From assembly GCA_025782395.1 (NCBI GenBank), contig JALGZD010000219.1:124001-188000 (forward strand): DNA of 64,000 nucleotides, written 5' to 3'. Below are positions 42,653-52,211 of the stretch, one piece after another. This DNA comes from a bacterium. Lineage in GTDB: Bacteria > Joyebacterota > Joyebacteria > Joyebacterales > Joyebacteraceae. Both the position numbers and the translations under genes were made by a program. Numbering within the stretch: the stretch's first letter is position 1; every line of letters begins with the position of its first letter. The notes under the pieces are model-generated. The model searched no databases. It was not told the origin of the DNA and saw only the letters and a program-made list of their open reading frames with translations.

Positions 42653-43596
42653 GAGAGCTCCTTCTCTTCCTCAACAGCATACTCCGGCACGACGTCGGGA
42701 CCCGTGACCGTCTCGTCCCCGCCCTCCAGCGACGTCAGAATAACGGCGGCCACGATAAGAACTGCTCCCAGAGTGGCGCCTGCAGACAAGTGCTCACCGA
42801 GCACGGCCGTCGCCAGGGCGAGAGCAAAAACGATCTCCACAAGCAGTATCACGCATGAGCCGGTCGCTGAGATGTGCTTCAATCCCCATGTCCACAGCAG
42901 AAAGGGCAAGACAGTACAGAAAAGAGCCGTGTAGGCAACGGCCCAGAGATCCATTGAGAGCTCTGGAAGACCACCCTTTCCGAAGACGGCGGCGAGAGGA
43001 AGCGCCGTCAGTGCGGTCACCGTAACCATCGCCGCGGTCAGAACGCGCACGTCGGCGATGTGCTCCGACACGATTTTCTTATTGAGAAGAACGAAAGCCG
43101 TCCAGATGATGGCGGCGCCGAAGATGAGCGCATCTCCGGTGAGCTCGGCTCCCGGTATCAGTCGGAGGCGTCCGCCGGTTGTCACCATAATGACGCCGAC
43201 CATTCCCGACACAATAGCAGCTGTCTTGAGACGCGTCAGGCGCTCCCTGAACACGAACCACGACGCTACGGCAACCAGAATGGTGTTGCTGTTCACAAAG
43301 AGCGCTGCCTTGCTCGCGGTAGTCAGGGTCTGTCCTTTGAACTGCATTACGAAGCCAACGGCGTTCGTGACCCCAAGCCAGATGACCAGTGGGTGCCTCA
43401 GCGCCGCGCGGAATCCGGCGAGCCGTCTGATAGCCGCCACATAGCCGATCGCGATTCCCGAGGCCAGCGCAAATCGCATGAAGACAAACCAGTAGGGATC
43501 TATCGCCCTGAGTCCGAGCTTCACGACTACGAAGGACGATCCCCAGAGAAGGCCGGACAGCATCGTCGCTGCCACGGCGGCTCGGTGTCCCTTCAA
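42649..43596 (-). CDS. EamA/DMT-superfamily transporter
   Basis: A 315-residue inner-membrane transporter with ten helices in two EamA repeats (LLWGSSFVVVKLGLRAI at the start; GAAIIWTAFVLLNKKIV at the second). Such proteins export amino acids, drugs or metabolites. The TTG at 43596 was chosen since GGAGGAG precedes it; the open frame extends 16 codons more. It sits 96 bases after the DUF401 gene and overlaps the TPR gene by four bases. The tail is acidic (EYAVEEEKELS). Confidence 0.88.
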   Translation of the reverse strand: MKGHRAAVAATMLSGLLWGSSFVVVKLGLRAIDPYWFVFMRFALASGIAIGYVAAIRRLAGFRAALRHPLVIWLGVTNAVGFVMQFKGQTLTTASKAALFVNSNTILVAVASWFVFRERLTRLKTAAIVSGMVGVIMVTTGGRLRLIPGAELTGDALIFGAAIIWTAFVLLNKKIVSEHIADVRVLTAAMVTVTALTALPLAAVFGKGGLPELSMDLWAVAYTALFCTVLPFLLWTWGLKHISATGSCVILLVEIVFALALATAVLGEHLSAGATLGAVLIVAAVILTSLEGGDETVTGPDVVPEYAVEEEKELS

Positions 43597-43692
43597 GGTC
43601 TCCTCCGTGGAAAGGAAGCGGGTTCGACGATAGGCGGAATCCACGCCGCCGGAGTCGTTGCGCGTATTACGCCGATAGAGCGAGCGCTTATC

Positions 43693-44907
43693 CTACAGGA
43701 GCACTATGGCCACTGCAACGCCCATGATGACGAGCGTGGCGGGGATGAGGAGCCTGTATATCCCGCCTAAGCCGGCGCCGAAGTACTCGCGGGAGAGCAC
43801 AAGGCAGAGATGCACCGGAGAGAGCAGACACCCTACGAATCCGGAAGCGAAAGCCAGCATCACGAGTTCCATATCGACGCTGCCGCCATCCATGGTCATG
43901 ATGGGCAGGAGCAGAGGAAACGTCACAGCGACGAATGCCACGGTAGCACCGGTCACGAGACCGATGAGCATCGGCGCGGCTATGATGACCAGGAGTTCCG
44001 GCACCTGCATCTGCAAGAAGAACTCAGGGAGAGCCTCGCGGATGCCGGTCACGATGAGGAGGTGCTTGTACGCGCTGACGCCGAACACAAGCGTGATTAT
44101 CTGAAACTCGGTCCCCTTTCTCAGAGCAGCGAGCACGTCACGCACGTGCGCTTTCTCGAACACGGCAAGGAAAACCACGACGGCGAGCACAACAAGCATG
44201 ACTTCGAACTTGAACACGAGCGCGCCTATGATGACGATAGCGAAAGGCAGCGTGCCCTTGGCGAGAACCGGCCACGCTTCCTTGCGCCCCTCCGGCGATG
44301 TCTCGTTCCGACCGACCGGGGCGCGTCTCAATACGAGCAGGACGCCGCCTGTGATGGCCGCCAGCGTGAGTGGATAGGTCGTTCTCGCGATATCAGCGAC
44401 CGGGCGGTCGATGAGAAGAGCGACGAGGATAATGGCCGGATAGAGCGGCCAGACGTATTCCCATACGTGGCGAAACCAGTAGGCGATGAAGAAACGATCC
44501 TCCGGCCTGACGTCCGTCGACTTGAGCGCGTTCTCCACCATCGGTGCGGTCAGCATCGTCCCCCCCGGCATAGGGAGAAGACCTCCGAAGGCGGGAACGA
44601 GCGCGACGACGATCCGGTTGTCCCGGATCATGCGCTTGAGTCCCCAGACGACATGATCCAGGTACCCAAGCCTTCCTGCAAGCGCGCCCAGCATCAGGAT
44701 CGTCGCGATGCGGCCGAACAGCAGAAGCGAGTCCTTCGCGATGACGGCACGCCACACCTCGACACCCGTCCAAGCGACGGCCCTCCCGGACACGAAGGCC
44801 ATGCTCACCGCGCCGACGAACATCGCGATCCCAAGATCCAGCCGGAACCGGACGAGAGCGATTATGAGAACAACAGAGAGCGCCAAGGCAACGATGTCCC
44901 GTTCCAC
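43693..44907 (-). CDS. DUF401-family membrane transporter
   Basis: A 404-residue membrane protein of the DUF401 family, distantly related to gluconate and citrate-type (IT superfamily) transporters. The segments AFGGLLPMPGGTMLTAPMVE and WEYVWPLYPAIILVALL are typical, and a long loop separates two halves. The GTG at 44907 was preferred because GGGAGGGGA precedes it; an ATG nine codons upstream lacks a site. It is first of the transport operon. The substrate is unknown. Confidence 0.85.
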   Translation of the reverse strand: MERDIVALALSVVLIIALVRFRLDLGIAMFVGAVSMAFVSGRAVAWTGVEVWRAVIAKDSLLLFGRIATILMLGALAGRLGYLDHVVWGLKRMIRDNRIVVALVPAFGGLLPMPGGTMLTAPMVENALKSTDVRPEDRFFIAYWFRHVWEYVWPLYPAIILVALLIDRPVADIARTTYPLTLAAITGGVLLVLRRAPVGRNETSPEGRKEAWPVLAKGTLPFAIVIIGALVFKFEVMLVVLAVVVFLAVFEKAHVRDVLAALRKGTEFQIITLVFGVSAYKHLLIVTGIREALPEFFLQMQVPELLVIIAAPMLIGLVTGATVAFVAVTFPLLLPIMTMDGGSVDMELVMLAFASGFVGCLLSPVHLCLVLSREYFGAGLGGIYRLLIPATLVIMGVAVAIVLL

Positions 44908-44974
44908 ACTCCCCTCCCTCAACTGCGCGGCCATTACCGCTGTACGCAGCGGCCATCACCGACGCGTGCATACG

Positions 44975-45010
44975 AAGGGGACGCTACAGACCGATCTGCC
45001 GCGTCCCCTT
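44975..45010. terminator. Hairpin between nitroreductase and DUF401 genes
   Basis: AAGGGGACGC and GCGTCCCCTT form a perfect 10-bp stem with a 16-base loop, 60 bases beyond the nitroreductase stop. A T-run exists only on the plus-strand side. A second perfect palindrome, CCGCTG-TACG-CAGCGG, is at 44937-44952. Confidence 0.5.
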
Positions 45011-45072
45011 CATTTTGTCTCTCTCCCCGAGCACGCTCGAAGCTGCGCGGTGCGCCTCGGTCGGCACGAAGA

Positions 45073-45888
45073 CTACTCCAGCTCGGACACGGCAAGATTG
45101 ATCTTGATCATGTCGTCCCGCCACCTGTAGAAGCTCTCCGTGTACGTGACCTGCGAGACAAACTGAGCCAGATTCTCGACCCCCTCCTTCTCGATGTGTT
45201 TCTTGAGCTTCGAGTCCGCCGGAAGGTTTCTGACCCAGTTCTGATAGTAGGCTTCCTTGTCGACATAGTGCGCAATCAGCTCGTCATCAGAGGGGTCGTG
45301 ATAGGTCTCCTCGTGCACGATCGCCTCAAGAGGCAGTGTTGGAGCAAGCGGCGGCCGCTCGGATGGATAGCCCAGGATGAGCATCGTGACCGGCATCACC
45401 CGCTTGGGAAGGTCAAAGAAGTCCAGCGCCGTGTGTGGTTGCCAGACGATCTCCTGAATGTACTGCGATCCGAGGCCTTGAGCCTCAGCAGCAACGACGG
45501 AGTTCTGAGCAGCCGTGTAGACCGCCCGCAGAGATACCCAGAGGACGCCCGTGCCGCCGAAATGGGACTTCCCACCCTCAAGGGCGGCCCATCTGTTCAG
45601 GCGATGTGTATCTACACAGAAGATGAGGGAAACCGGCGCCTCCTCAATACAGACCTTCCGTCCTTCGCACAGCATCTCGTTCAACTTAGATCTGCGAGCC
45701 TTGTCCTTGACTACGATGATGGAGATCGGCTGTGCCCCGCGGTAGCCACCGGTCAGAGTTCCGCCCGGCGCCGACGCGCGCTGTGCAGCTCTGAGCACTT
45801 TGTCCAGAACATCCTGAGGAATCTCCTCTTCCTTGAAGTGAAGGATGCTCCTTCTGTCGAACAGGAAATCCAGATTGCTCTCGCTCAC
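45073..45888 (-). CDS. Nitroreductase-family protein
   Basis: A 271-residue flavin-dependent nitroreductase-fold protein. Residues 5-190 are the fold, with FDRRSILHFKEEEIPQDVLDKVLRAA binding FMN phosphate (R-R-S), the APGG loop, and GLGSQYIQ...LGYPSERPP at the end. A C-terminal extension of about 75 charged residues is unusual. GTG start after GGGAGGG, 15 bases after the ECF sigma gene, so probably in the same operon. The substrate is not evident. Confidence 0.88.
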   Translation of the reverse strand: MSESNLDFLFDRRSILHFKEEEIPQDVLDKVLRAAQRASAPGGTLTGGYRGAQPISIIVVKDKARRSKLNEMLCEGRKVCIEEAPVSLIFCVDTHRLNRWAALEGGKSHFGGTGVLWVSLRAVYTAAQNSVVAAEAQGLGSQYIQEIVWQPHTALDFFDLPKRVMPVTMLILGYPSERPPLAPTLPLEAIVHEETYHDPSDDELIAHYVDKEAYYQNWVRNLPADSKLKKHIEKEGVENLAQFVSQVTYTESFYRWRDDMIKINLAVSELE

Positions 45889-45903
45889 TCTACCCTCCCG
45901 CTT

Positions 45904-46497
45904 TCAGAGTTCTTGCTCCTTGAGAATGTCTCTCAACATCGCCCGTCCCCGATGGAGATGAGTCTTGAGCGTTCCCATCGGGATGCCGAGCGTCTCGGCT
46001 ACTTCCTTGTAGCTTCTCTCTTCAAGATAGAAAAGCGTTATGACCGTTCGGTACTGCACCGGCAATCTCGAGACAGCGCCGCGCATGGCCCGGCGAAACT
46101 CCTCGTCAAGCACGCGCCGGCCCGGATCATCACGACTGTTCCTCGTAAGCGCGTCCGCCTCGATGTGAGCCCCGAGATCGATGTCCACGGTCCAGGGGCG
46201 TCGCTTCTTCCGCCTGAGGTGCGTGAGTGCCCGGTTGGCAACTATCCGGTAGAGCCAACTTGAGAACTTCGAATCGCCTCTGAACCCGCCGATCGCTTTG
46301 TAGGCACGAACGAACGCCTCCTGAGCGACATCGGCCGCGTCGTCTTCATCACCGATGATTCTGATGGCGATTGTGAACGCGTAGTCCGAGTAACGTTCGA
46401 CTAGAACAGCATAGGCACTCTGATCGCCGGCCTGGACCCTCGCGACCAGTTCCTCGTCTGCCAATGCCCCGGCGCGCGGAGAATCCGACCTAATCAT
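45904..46497 (-). CDS. ECF-type RNA polymerase sigma factor
   Basis: A 197-residue ECF sigma factor. Region 2 (residues 20-90) has the DAADVAQEAFVRAYKAI motif and FSSWLYRIVANRALTHLRR. Region 4 (130-190) has LPVQYRTVITLFYLEERSYKEVAETLGIPMGTLKTHLHRGR. The typical cognate anti-sigma is not adjacent; a zinc-finger candidate lies 1 kb upstream on the same strand beyond an opposed gene. The ATG follows GGAGGG. It is co-directional with the nitroreductase gene. Confidence 0.93.
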   Translation of the reverse strand: MIRSDSPRAGALADEELVARVQAGDQSAYAVLVERYSDYAFTIAIRIIGDEDDAADVAQEAFVRAYKAIGGFRGDSKFSSWLYRIVANRALTHLRRKKRRPWTVDIDLGAHIEADALTRNSRDDPGRRVLDEEFRRAMRGAVSRLPVQYRTVITLFYLEERSYKEVAETLGIPMGTLKTHLHRGRAMLRDILKEQEL

Positions 46498-46855
46498 TGG
46501 CCCTCCACGCCGGCGCTTGTGGCTCCGAGGCGTCCAGGCCGGATAGTCGCACGCCTACCGGCCGGAACCAACATCCAATGCTACCAGAACCCCACGCGGA
46601 TCCAAGCTGATTCACACTCGAAACGTCGCTGAGCCGGGAAGTATCTCCTGATCTACCGCCACGGTGACCACCATCCCCGATGTCCGCTTCGGACAAAGCG
46701 GTATCACGTGAAACACGCCCCGGCAACCCGATGTCATAGGTTGTGAACGAAGCAATGGCAGAGGTGGAAACAGGCAGCTCGGTGGCCATCATGTCAACGG
46801 ATCTGGAGAACCGGAGACACCGACAGGGTGACTTGAGACAAGAGAGGAGAGACTC
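46498..46855. other. Divergent intergenic region, no gene
   Basis: About 360 bases between the divergent sigma-factor and DUF6249-like genes. I see only the ribosome sites at its two ends (GGAGGG on the left, AGAGGAG on the right). No convincing promoter boxes or inverted repeats were found. Confidence 0.5.
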
Positions 46856-47290
46856 ATGGGGACCTTCTTCTTTGCCTTTATGAGCACTTTGATCAGCATG
46901 GCAGCCATAGTGCTCGTAGTGATGCTGATCGTCAGGGGTTTCATAAGCAGGGACCGGACACGCAAGGAATCGTTCGAACTGGCTCTTCAGAAGGGCATCT
47001 ACGATCCGACGATCATCCGTCCAAAGGGAAGACACGGCGGCGATGCGGCGCTGGGATGGGGCATCGCTCTTCTCGGAATCGGCCTCGCTGAGGCGATCGG
47101 CTTTATCGCTCTCGGCGTATGGAGACAAGCCGCCATCGGGGCTCTGGTTCCGTTCTTCGTCGGGATTGGGCTCATCATCTTCCACGTGGTGGTCAAGCGG
47201 AACGCCGTTGATATCGAAGAGAACGGCAAGCCCATCCAGCTCGTGCCGGGTGCCGACCAGACCGGTAGCGACGCGGATCAGGATCAGTAA
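46856..47290 (+). CDS. DUF6249-like small membrane protein
   Basis: A 144-residue protein with an N-terminal helix (residues 4-27), a middle basic stretch with ALQKGIYDPTIIRPKG, and two further helices at about 62-78 and 84-108, ending in an acidic tail. The layout, including a helix, an EKGI/QKGIYDP-like motif and two more helices, resembles DUF6249-type proteins often found beside sigma/anti-sigma genes. The ATG follows AGAGGAGAGACTC. It is encoded opposite to, and between, the sigma factor and the anti-sigma candidate. Confidence 0.7.
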   Translation: MGTFFFAFMSTLISMAAIVLVVMLIVRGFISRDRTRKESFELALQKGIYDPTIIRPKGRHGGDAALGWGIALLGIGLAEAIGFIALGVWRQAAIGALVPFFVGIGLIIFHVVVKRNAVDIEENGKPIQLVPGADQTGSDADQDQ

Positions 47291-47435
47291 CATCGCGGCG
47301 GCAGGGCTCGCAGCGGCGAGGTCAATGGTCGCAGCGTTCGCATTCGATCTTGCGGACATGAGGCAAGCCGATGGATATCTCGAGGCAGATCTCACGAACG
47401 TGCAAGTAGTCAGCATTATATTGAGGCTGTTTGCG

Positions 47436-48038
47436 CTAATGAAGGGAGATCGGCTGCAGCTCGTGGGTCAGTTCGCGCGCCGTCCTGAACCCCGAGATAG
47501 CTATGAACACAACCGAGACGGTGACGAGTCCCCAGAGGATACCGAAAGCGATATCGGACACCTGGGCAGCCTGGAAACCGGACAAACCCGCGATGGCATC
47601 CTGAGCCGATCCAAGAAGTGACGACACCGCCAAGGAAAGAACACCCAGCGCTCGCCCTGGCGCCTGCCCGATTCCCGAGCGGACGACCACGAGAGCCGCC
47701 CCCACCAAGCCGACCGCTACCGCAGCGCTCAGACCGACCGGTTCGGCGAACCGTCGGGCAGTCGACATCTCCACGATCTCGGACATGACGGCGGGAGCCA
47801 GCCACGCCGGGGCTCTCTCGATTGGATCGTTTCTCAAAGCGGCGTGGATCGCCGCATACTCACGCCGAAGTGCCGCACACCGGGGGCATCGATCGATGTG
47901 CTCGTCCAGGAGCGTCGTCTTTCCCGATGAGGAACCCGCAGATGGAGACTCCACGGCCCTGCCAGAGCGATCATCATCGCCCCTCAGAGCACCATCAAGT
48001 TTCATCTGGATGAGTATCTCTGCTTCCCGGCAATTCAC
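47436..48038 (-). CDS. Zinc-finger (zf-HC2) anti-sigma factor candidate
   Basis: A 200-residue membrane protein. The N-terminus has the HxxxCxxC anti-sigma zinc motif in HIDRCPRC after an opening MNCREAEILIQMKLDG, as in RsrA/ChrR-like anti-sigma domains. Three hydrophobic segments follow at about 104-121, 132-147 and 166-185, so the sensor part is in the membrane. It probably binds the ECF sigma factor encoded 1 kb downstream. The start is GTG. It lies 120 bases after the propeller gene. Confidence 0.8.
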   Translation of the reverse strand: MNCREAEILIQMKLDGALRGDDDRSGRAVESPSAGSSSGKTTLLDEHIDRCPRCAALRREYAAIHAALRNDPIERAPAWLAPAVMSEIVEMSTARRFAEPVGLSAAVAVGLVGAALVVVRSGIGQAPGRALGVLSLAVSSLLGSAQDAIAGLSGFQAAQVSDIAFGILWGLVTVSVVFIAISGFRTARELTHELQPISLH

Positions 48039-48158
48039 CTCACGTCTCCTGATCTTGATTCGACCGATACGGGCATCACTCGCCCGTTACTTGGACACCG
48101 GATTCACCACCGGGGTTTCAGTATCTCCGCCGGAACCTTGGGGCTTCCCTGCCGGAAG

Positions 48159-50234
48159 CTACTTCACGACAATCCGCGCTACGCCGATGTTTCCGGCTCT
48201 GTCGGCTCCCCGAACCGCCACGGCGTGCTCGCCCGGCGCCGGATCCTCGAACCTGAGCGTGGCCTCTTCAGAACGCGAATCAAACATCCCATCAACGGGA
48301 AACGCCGGCATCCATTCCCCATAGTCGATCGACACCTCGACGCCGGCCACAGGGCTCGCTGCATCCCTGACGCTCGCGGTGACTAGAACCACTGTTCCGT
48401 CGCGCTCGAGTTCTATGCCATCGACGCGGGGGGGAGTGTTGTCCACGGTGAAGACAGGGCTTATTGCCTCCGCGCTCGCGGCAAGATCCGCCCGGTTGCC
48501 CGCCGCGTCAGTGGCGACGACTTTGATCCGGTAGTCCCCGTCCGGCATCGAAACGGAGTCCCATGTGTGAAGGGTTCGTTCAAGCTCCTCCTCCATCAAG
48601 CCCCATTCCCCGTCGCCCTCACCCTTTACGTAGACGTCGAATGACAGGATGTCTCCATTCATGTCCGAGGCAATCCACTCCACCGTTCTCAGGCCTCTCG
48701 CTACCGGCGGCGCGCCCAGAGCGGAGTGTTCTGAGACACTGAGAGAGTATGTGATTTCGACCCCGGAGGCTAGAGTTTGACTCACACTGCCGGCAGAGTT
48801 CCTGCAACCGGAGAAACCCTCCCCGGCCGGGTGCACTTCCACGCGCACGACCTCGGGTGCCACGTTCTCCCGCAGAAATGCTATCTCGACAGCGTGCATG
48901 ACCGGTCCTGAACCACGACCGCGATCAAACTCGACTGCCCACTGAAGAAAACGGGCCCGCGGGCTTGCGATCGAGCCGTCGACGAGATCAGACCAGGTAC
49001 TCCACGTATCGTCCGGCTCTTCGACGTTGCCTGAGCGACTACTGACATTCAGACGACCACCCCGTTCCTCCGCTCTGACGCTGCAACGCCCCCAGGATGC
49101 CGACGTCGTCGCGTCGAGCACTTCGGATTCGTATCTTCCCGACTCCGATCTCCCCGCGCTCACCTCGTAGACAGATCCGGGGCTGCCGGTGGCAAAGATG
49201 AGTCCTTCGGGACCCGGAAGCATCGCCAAGATCTCCTCCTCGTCCAGATCGACCACCAGACCCGCTTCGCTGGGCCTGACCGAGAACACGCGACCTCCGG
49301 CCCCGGTCCCTGCCCAAATGGATCCATTCGGCCCGGCAGCCAGCGAGACAACGGGCGCGACCTCAGAGCGCCATATCTCAATTGCCCCTCCCTCGCTTAC
49401 CCTGTAAACGGAACCATCGCCGATCGGCGGCTGTGGATCCGCAAACTCGTCCAGCACGCACTCCATATTGACGCTGGTCGCGGCGAAGTAGAGAGTGCCG
49501 TCACTGGAAGAGACCGCACCGGAGATCTCATCATACGGCGTATCGTACACGACGCTGACCTTTCTGCCCGGTGTCACATCCAGCAGGAGACCATCTCCGC
49601 CGGTCCCTGCAAGAACTCTGTCTCCGATGACGGCGAGCACGACGATGTTGAGATCGGTCGATTCGTGGATGACTTCCATCCGTCCCTCGGAATCGACGGC
49701 TATCACCTTCGCCGCCTCTCCCGTGCCGACGAGTAGGCCGTGCTCTTTGGACCAGACCATGCTCCAGACGTATCCCTCACCTGTATCACACAGAAGCTCC
49801 GGCTCCTCGCCTGCACAAACCCGGTAAATCTCTCCGCCGGGCGATGTCCCCACGTAGATGGTGCCGTCCGGCCCGGTCGCGATCACCGGAAGATCCTGCG
49901 TTTCCATCTCAAGAAGGAGTTCGAAGTCACCCCGGTCAATCCGGTACAACCTGCCCGGCGTTCCAGTGACTACGTATGTCGCTCCATCGCGCCCCCTGAC
50001 TGCGCCCCACACGTATTGAGCGTCGGGAGTCTCCAGCTTTTCAACAGCCGATCCCAGAACTGCCCGTCCGACTTCAAGGAGGGAGACGCCGGTCGGCGTT
50101 CCGGACAGAAACTCCGAGTATTCATCCGTAAGCCAATACAATGTTGAGACCGCTCCGGCCGAACCCGTCAGGGCCGCGAGCAGGATCACAATCAGCACTA
50201 TTATTGAGGATCTCATTCCAGCCGCTGGCGGCAT
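48159..50234 (-). CDS. Secreted beta-propeller protein with Ig-like C-terminus
   Basis: A 691-residue exported protein. After the signal peptide (helix at 8-28) come about six WD/SMP-30-like blades with repeating DGTIYVGTSPGGEIYRV and NGSIWAGTGAGGRVFSV phrases (residues 70-370). Residues 380-480 form a discoidin/jelly-roll-like domain (SWGRCSVRAEERGG), and the C-terminal 200 residues hold fibronectin/Ig-like strands (NTPPRVDGIELERDGTVVLV). The ATG has AAGGAGGAG directly in front, nine bases after the S55 peptidase gene. The function is unknown; it may be the partner or substrate of the peptidase. Confidence 0.75.
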   Translation of the reverse strand: MPPAAGMRSSIIVLIVILLAALTGSAGAVSTLYWLTDEYSEFLSGTPTGVSLLEVGRAVLGSAVEKLETPDAQYVWGAVRGRDGATYVVTGTPGRLYRIDRGDFELLLEMETQDLPVIATGPDGTIYVGTSPGGEIYRVCAGEEPELLCDTGEGYVWSMVWSKEHGLLVGTGEAAKVIAVDSEGRMEVIHESTDLNIVVLAVIGDRVLAGTGGDGLLLDVTPGRKVSVVYDTPYDEISGAVSSSDGTLYFAATSVNMECVLDEFADPQPPIGDGSVYRVSEGGAIEIWRSEVAPVVSLAAGPNGSIWAGTGAGGRVFSVRPSEAGLVVDLDEEEILAMLPGPEGLIFATGSPGSVYEVSAGRSESGRYESEVLDATTSASWGRCSVRAEERGGRLNVSSRSGNVEEPDDTWSTWSDLVDGSIASPRARFLQWAVEFDRGRGSGPVMHAVEIAFLRENVAPEVVRVEVHPAGEGFSGCRNSAGSVSQTLASGVEITYSLSVSEHSALGAPPVARGLRTVEWIASDMNGDILSFDVYVKGEGDGEWGLMEEELERTLHTWDSVSMPDGDYRIKVVATDAAGNRADLAASAEAISPVFTVDNTPPRVDGIELERDGTVVLVTASVRDAASPVAGVEVSIDYGEWMPAFPVDGMFDSRSEEATLRFEDPAPGEHAVAVRGADRAGNIGVARIVVK

Positions 50235-50243
50235 TGCTCCTCC

Positions 50244-52211
50244 TTATCGCTCCGTTCTGACTGTCAGTTGAATTTGATGGACCCCGATCACAGACCGGTC
50301 GTGTGTGAATTCGTCCTGCGCGAGCACTGTCATCTCACTGCGTGCCGCGGCCCCGCTCGCGGCGACGGACGCCATGGCCAACACTGCCCTTCCAGGGACA
50401 CCTCGGAGTTCGTCTCCCGAAAGGGAAAGCCCCGGCTTCGGGGAAAGGAGCTGGGCAACGACGGTGTCCTCTGAACGCGACCGATCTATCAGATCGGCGA
50501 GTTGACTGTAGCTCCGCGGTACAAGCCCATCACCCAGTCTGCTCGATTCCCAGTCGTGGTACTCCTGCGCTCCGCCGACCCACAGGAAAAGCTGACCCTC
50601 CTGCTCGGATTCCGGAACGTGCAGCTCAAGCGTTCTTTCAGTAAGCCCTTTCTGCCAATCGCGAAGAACAACACTAATCCTGACGATATCCCCTGGAGCA
50701 TAGACAGTCCTGTCAGCGTTGACCCGCTCGATGGCCGCCCACCGCCGAGTCTCATCGAGTTCGACTTCGAGTTCGATACGCTCGATCTCACGACGCTCGA
50801 ACTCGTTCAGAAGCAAGACATCCATGAGGGTCGCCAGTTCTCCCGCGCTTCGGAAGGCCGGCGTCTCACTGCAGAAGTGATTCGCGTAGTCGATCTCGCC
50901 CTCGTCCGTCACAATGTGGATTCGCAAGGTGACATCTGCGGGTCCCGCCGACTTGGTGACTTCGGAAATGGCATTCGCCACAGCCAGGCTCGAGAAAAGC
51001 GACGCATAGGCGGGAGACCGCAGTACTTCGAATCCGAACTCATGCACCACACCTGCCGACCCGCGCACTGTGACCGCGAGCGGCAGCATCTTGGGCGCAC
51101 TACCTAGTCGGCCGGCCACCATTCTGCGTCGATCCTGATAGAACGTGCCTACGAGATCGGTCCCGGAAGCGAACTTGTACGACACTGAGAGCATCGGCAT
51201 CGTCGTGTGCACGAAGGCTCCGACCATCGGGAGCTCGACAGATCCTGCGTGGAACATCGGGTGTCCAAACGCAAGGACGCGATCGCCATCGCGGTGCGTC
51301 ACCGTCCCGGTAGCCGTCATGTTGACGTCACCGCGCACAAGCTGAATGCCGACAGAAGACCCCGGAAGAAGCTCGGCTGCACCTTCCTCTGAACCAGACC
51401 CGCCTTCCGATGTTCCTCCTGCAACGGGGGTCAGGGACAGCCCCGACAGAACTCCGCGAGCTCCCTCGAGGAAGAGAGGATCGTGTCCCGATACGAAGAG
51501 GGGCAGGTTCAGCGGTGCGAGTTCCGCACTGTCTGCAGGAACACCGATCTCACTCAACACGGTCTCGGGGATACGAGCGGTTGACGAGCGAGGGAGCCGT
51601 TCCGGGTCGCCGCCGGTTCCGATTCCCGTGGCCTTCGATACCCACGCCACGCGCGACCTCCGAACCTCTCCACCGGTGATGCGATCGAACGCGGGGCCGG
51701 CAGCGTGTCCGGGTGTGTCCGTCGAAGCCGGCATCTCATCGAGCATATCGTACGCGCGAAGCATTTCCTCGATAGGAGTGATACCAGCTATCGGCTCCTT
51801 GCAGAACGACCAGGCGGAAGCGATCGCTCCGATCAGCCGTCCGCCCTTGTAGACGGGACTCCCGCTCATACCCTGCATGATACCCGTGTTCTCGAGCAGT
51901 TCACCTTCGGCCCGGGCAAGAATAAGATCGCTGCCCGGCGACACATCTCGGACTACACCCAGGATCTCGAGCTCGAACTCCTCTATCTCGGTTCCATGAA
52001 AGACGGACAGTCCTGTGCACCGGTCTCCCGGCGCAATCTCGTCGATGAACGCGAACTCCACGCCCCCGCTGTGCGGGGCGTCGCCATGCGAGGCATCGCT
52101 ATGCGAGGCTCCACCTGGCGAGGCACCGCTGGGCGAGCCGAACACAGGAGCCGCCGCAAGCAGGACAGACAGCAGAATGGCAGTAAGAGGCATCTTCCTG
52201 AATCGGCGCAT
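50244..52211 (-). CDS. S55 (SpoIVB-like) serine peptidase domain protein
   Basis: A 655-residue exported protein. Residues 1-25 are a signal peptide, 26-50 a Gly/Ser/His-rich linker, then the SpoIVB/S55 domain with EIAPGDRCTGLSVFHG and the catalytic Ser in GIMQGMSGSPVYKGGRLIGA. The rest is beta-rich with a VFAFGHPMFHAG-like HxxF loop typical of the family. In spore formers SpoIVB signals to SigK; here no sporulation genes are seen, so another signalling or processing role is likely. Starts at 52262 and 52373 are possible since a 35-base block with the ribosome site is duplicated. Confidence 0.8.
   Translation of the reverse strand: MRRFRKMPLTAILLSVLLAAAPVFGSPSGASPGGASHSDASHGDAPHSGGVEFAFIDEIAPGDRCTGLSVFHGTEIEEFELEILGVVRDVSPGSDLILARAEGELLENTGIMQGMSGSPVYKGGRLIGAIASAWSFCKEPIAGITPIEEMLRAYDMLDEMPASTDTPGHAAGPAFDRITGGEVRRSRVAWVSKATGIGTGGDPERLPRSSTARIPETVLSEIGVPADSAELAPLNLPLFVSGHDPLFLEGARGVLSGLSLTPVAGGTSEGGSGSEEGAAELLPGSSVGIQLVRGDVNMTATGTVTHRDGDRVLAFGHPMFHAGSVELPMVGAFVHTTMPMLSVSYKFASGTDLVGTFYQDRRRMVAGRLGSAPKMLPLAVTVRGSAGVVHEFGFEVLRSPAYASLFSSLAVANAISEVTKSAGPADVTLRIHIVTDEGEIDYANHFCSETPAFRSAGELATLMDVLLLNEFERREIERIELEVELDETRRWAAIERVNADRTVYAPGDIVRISVVLRDWQKGLTERTLELHVPESEQEGQLFLWVGGAQEYHDWESSRLGDGLVPRSYSQLADLIDRSRSEDTVVAQLLSPKPGLSLSGDELRGVPGRAVLAMASVAASGAAARSEMTVLAQDEFTHDRSVIGVHQIQLTVRTER

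Noticed and set aside
43810-46263. Very long plus-strand open frame of 817 codons opposite the DUF401, nitroreductase and sigma genes
   Set aside because: It overlaps three well-recognised genes on the other strand, is rich in Arg, His, Asp and Ser as expected from antisense of high-GC codons, and matches no family.
46490-47416. Minus-strand open frame of 308 codons opposite the DUF6249-like gene
   Set aside because: The plus-strand gene has a clean ribosome site and membrane-helix pattern; this frame is low-complexity and lacks any.
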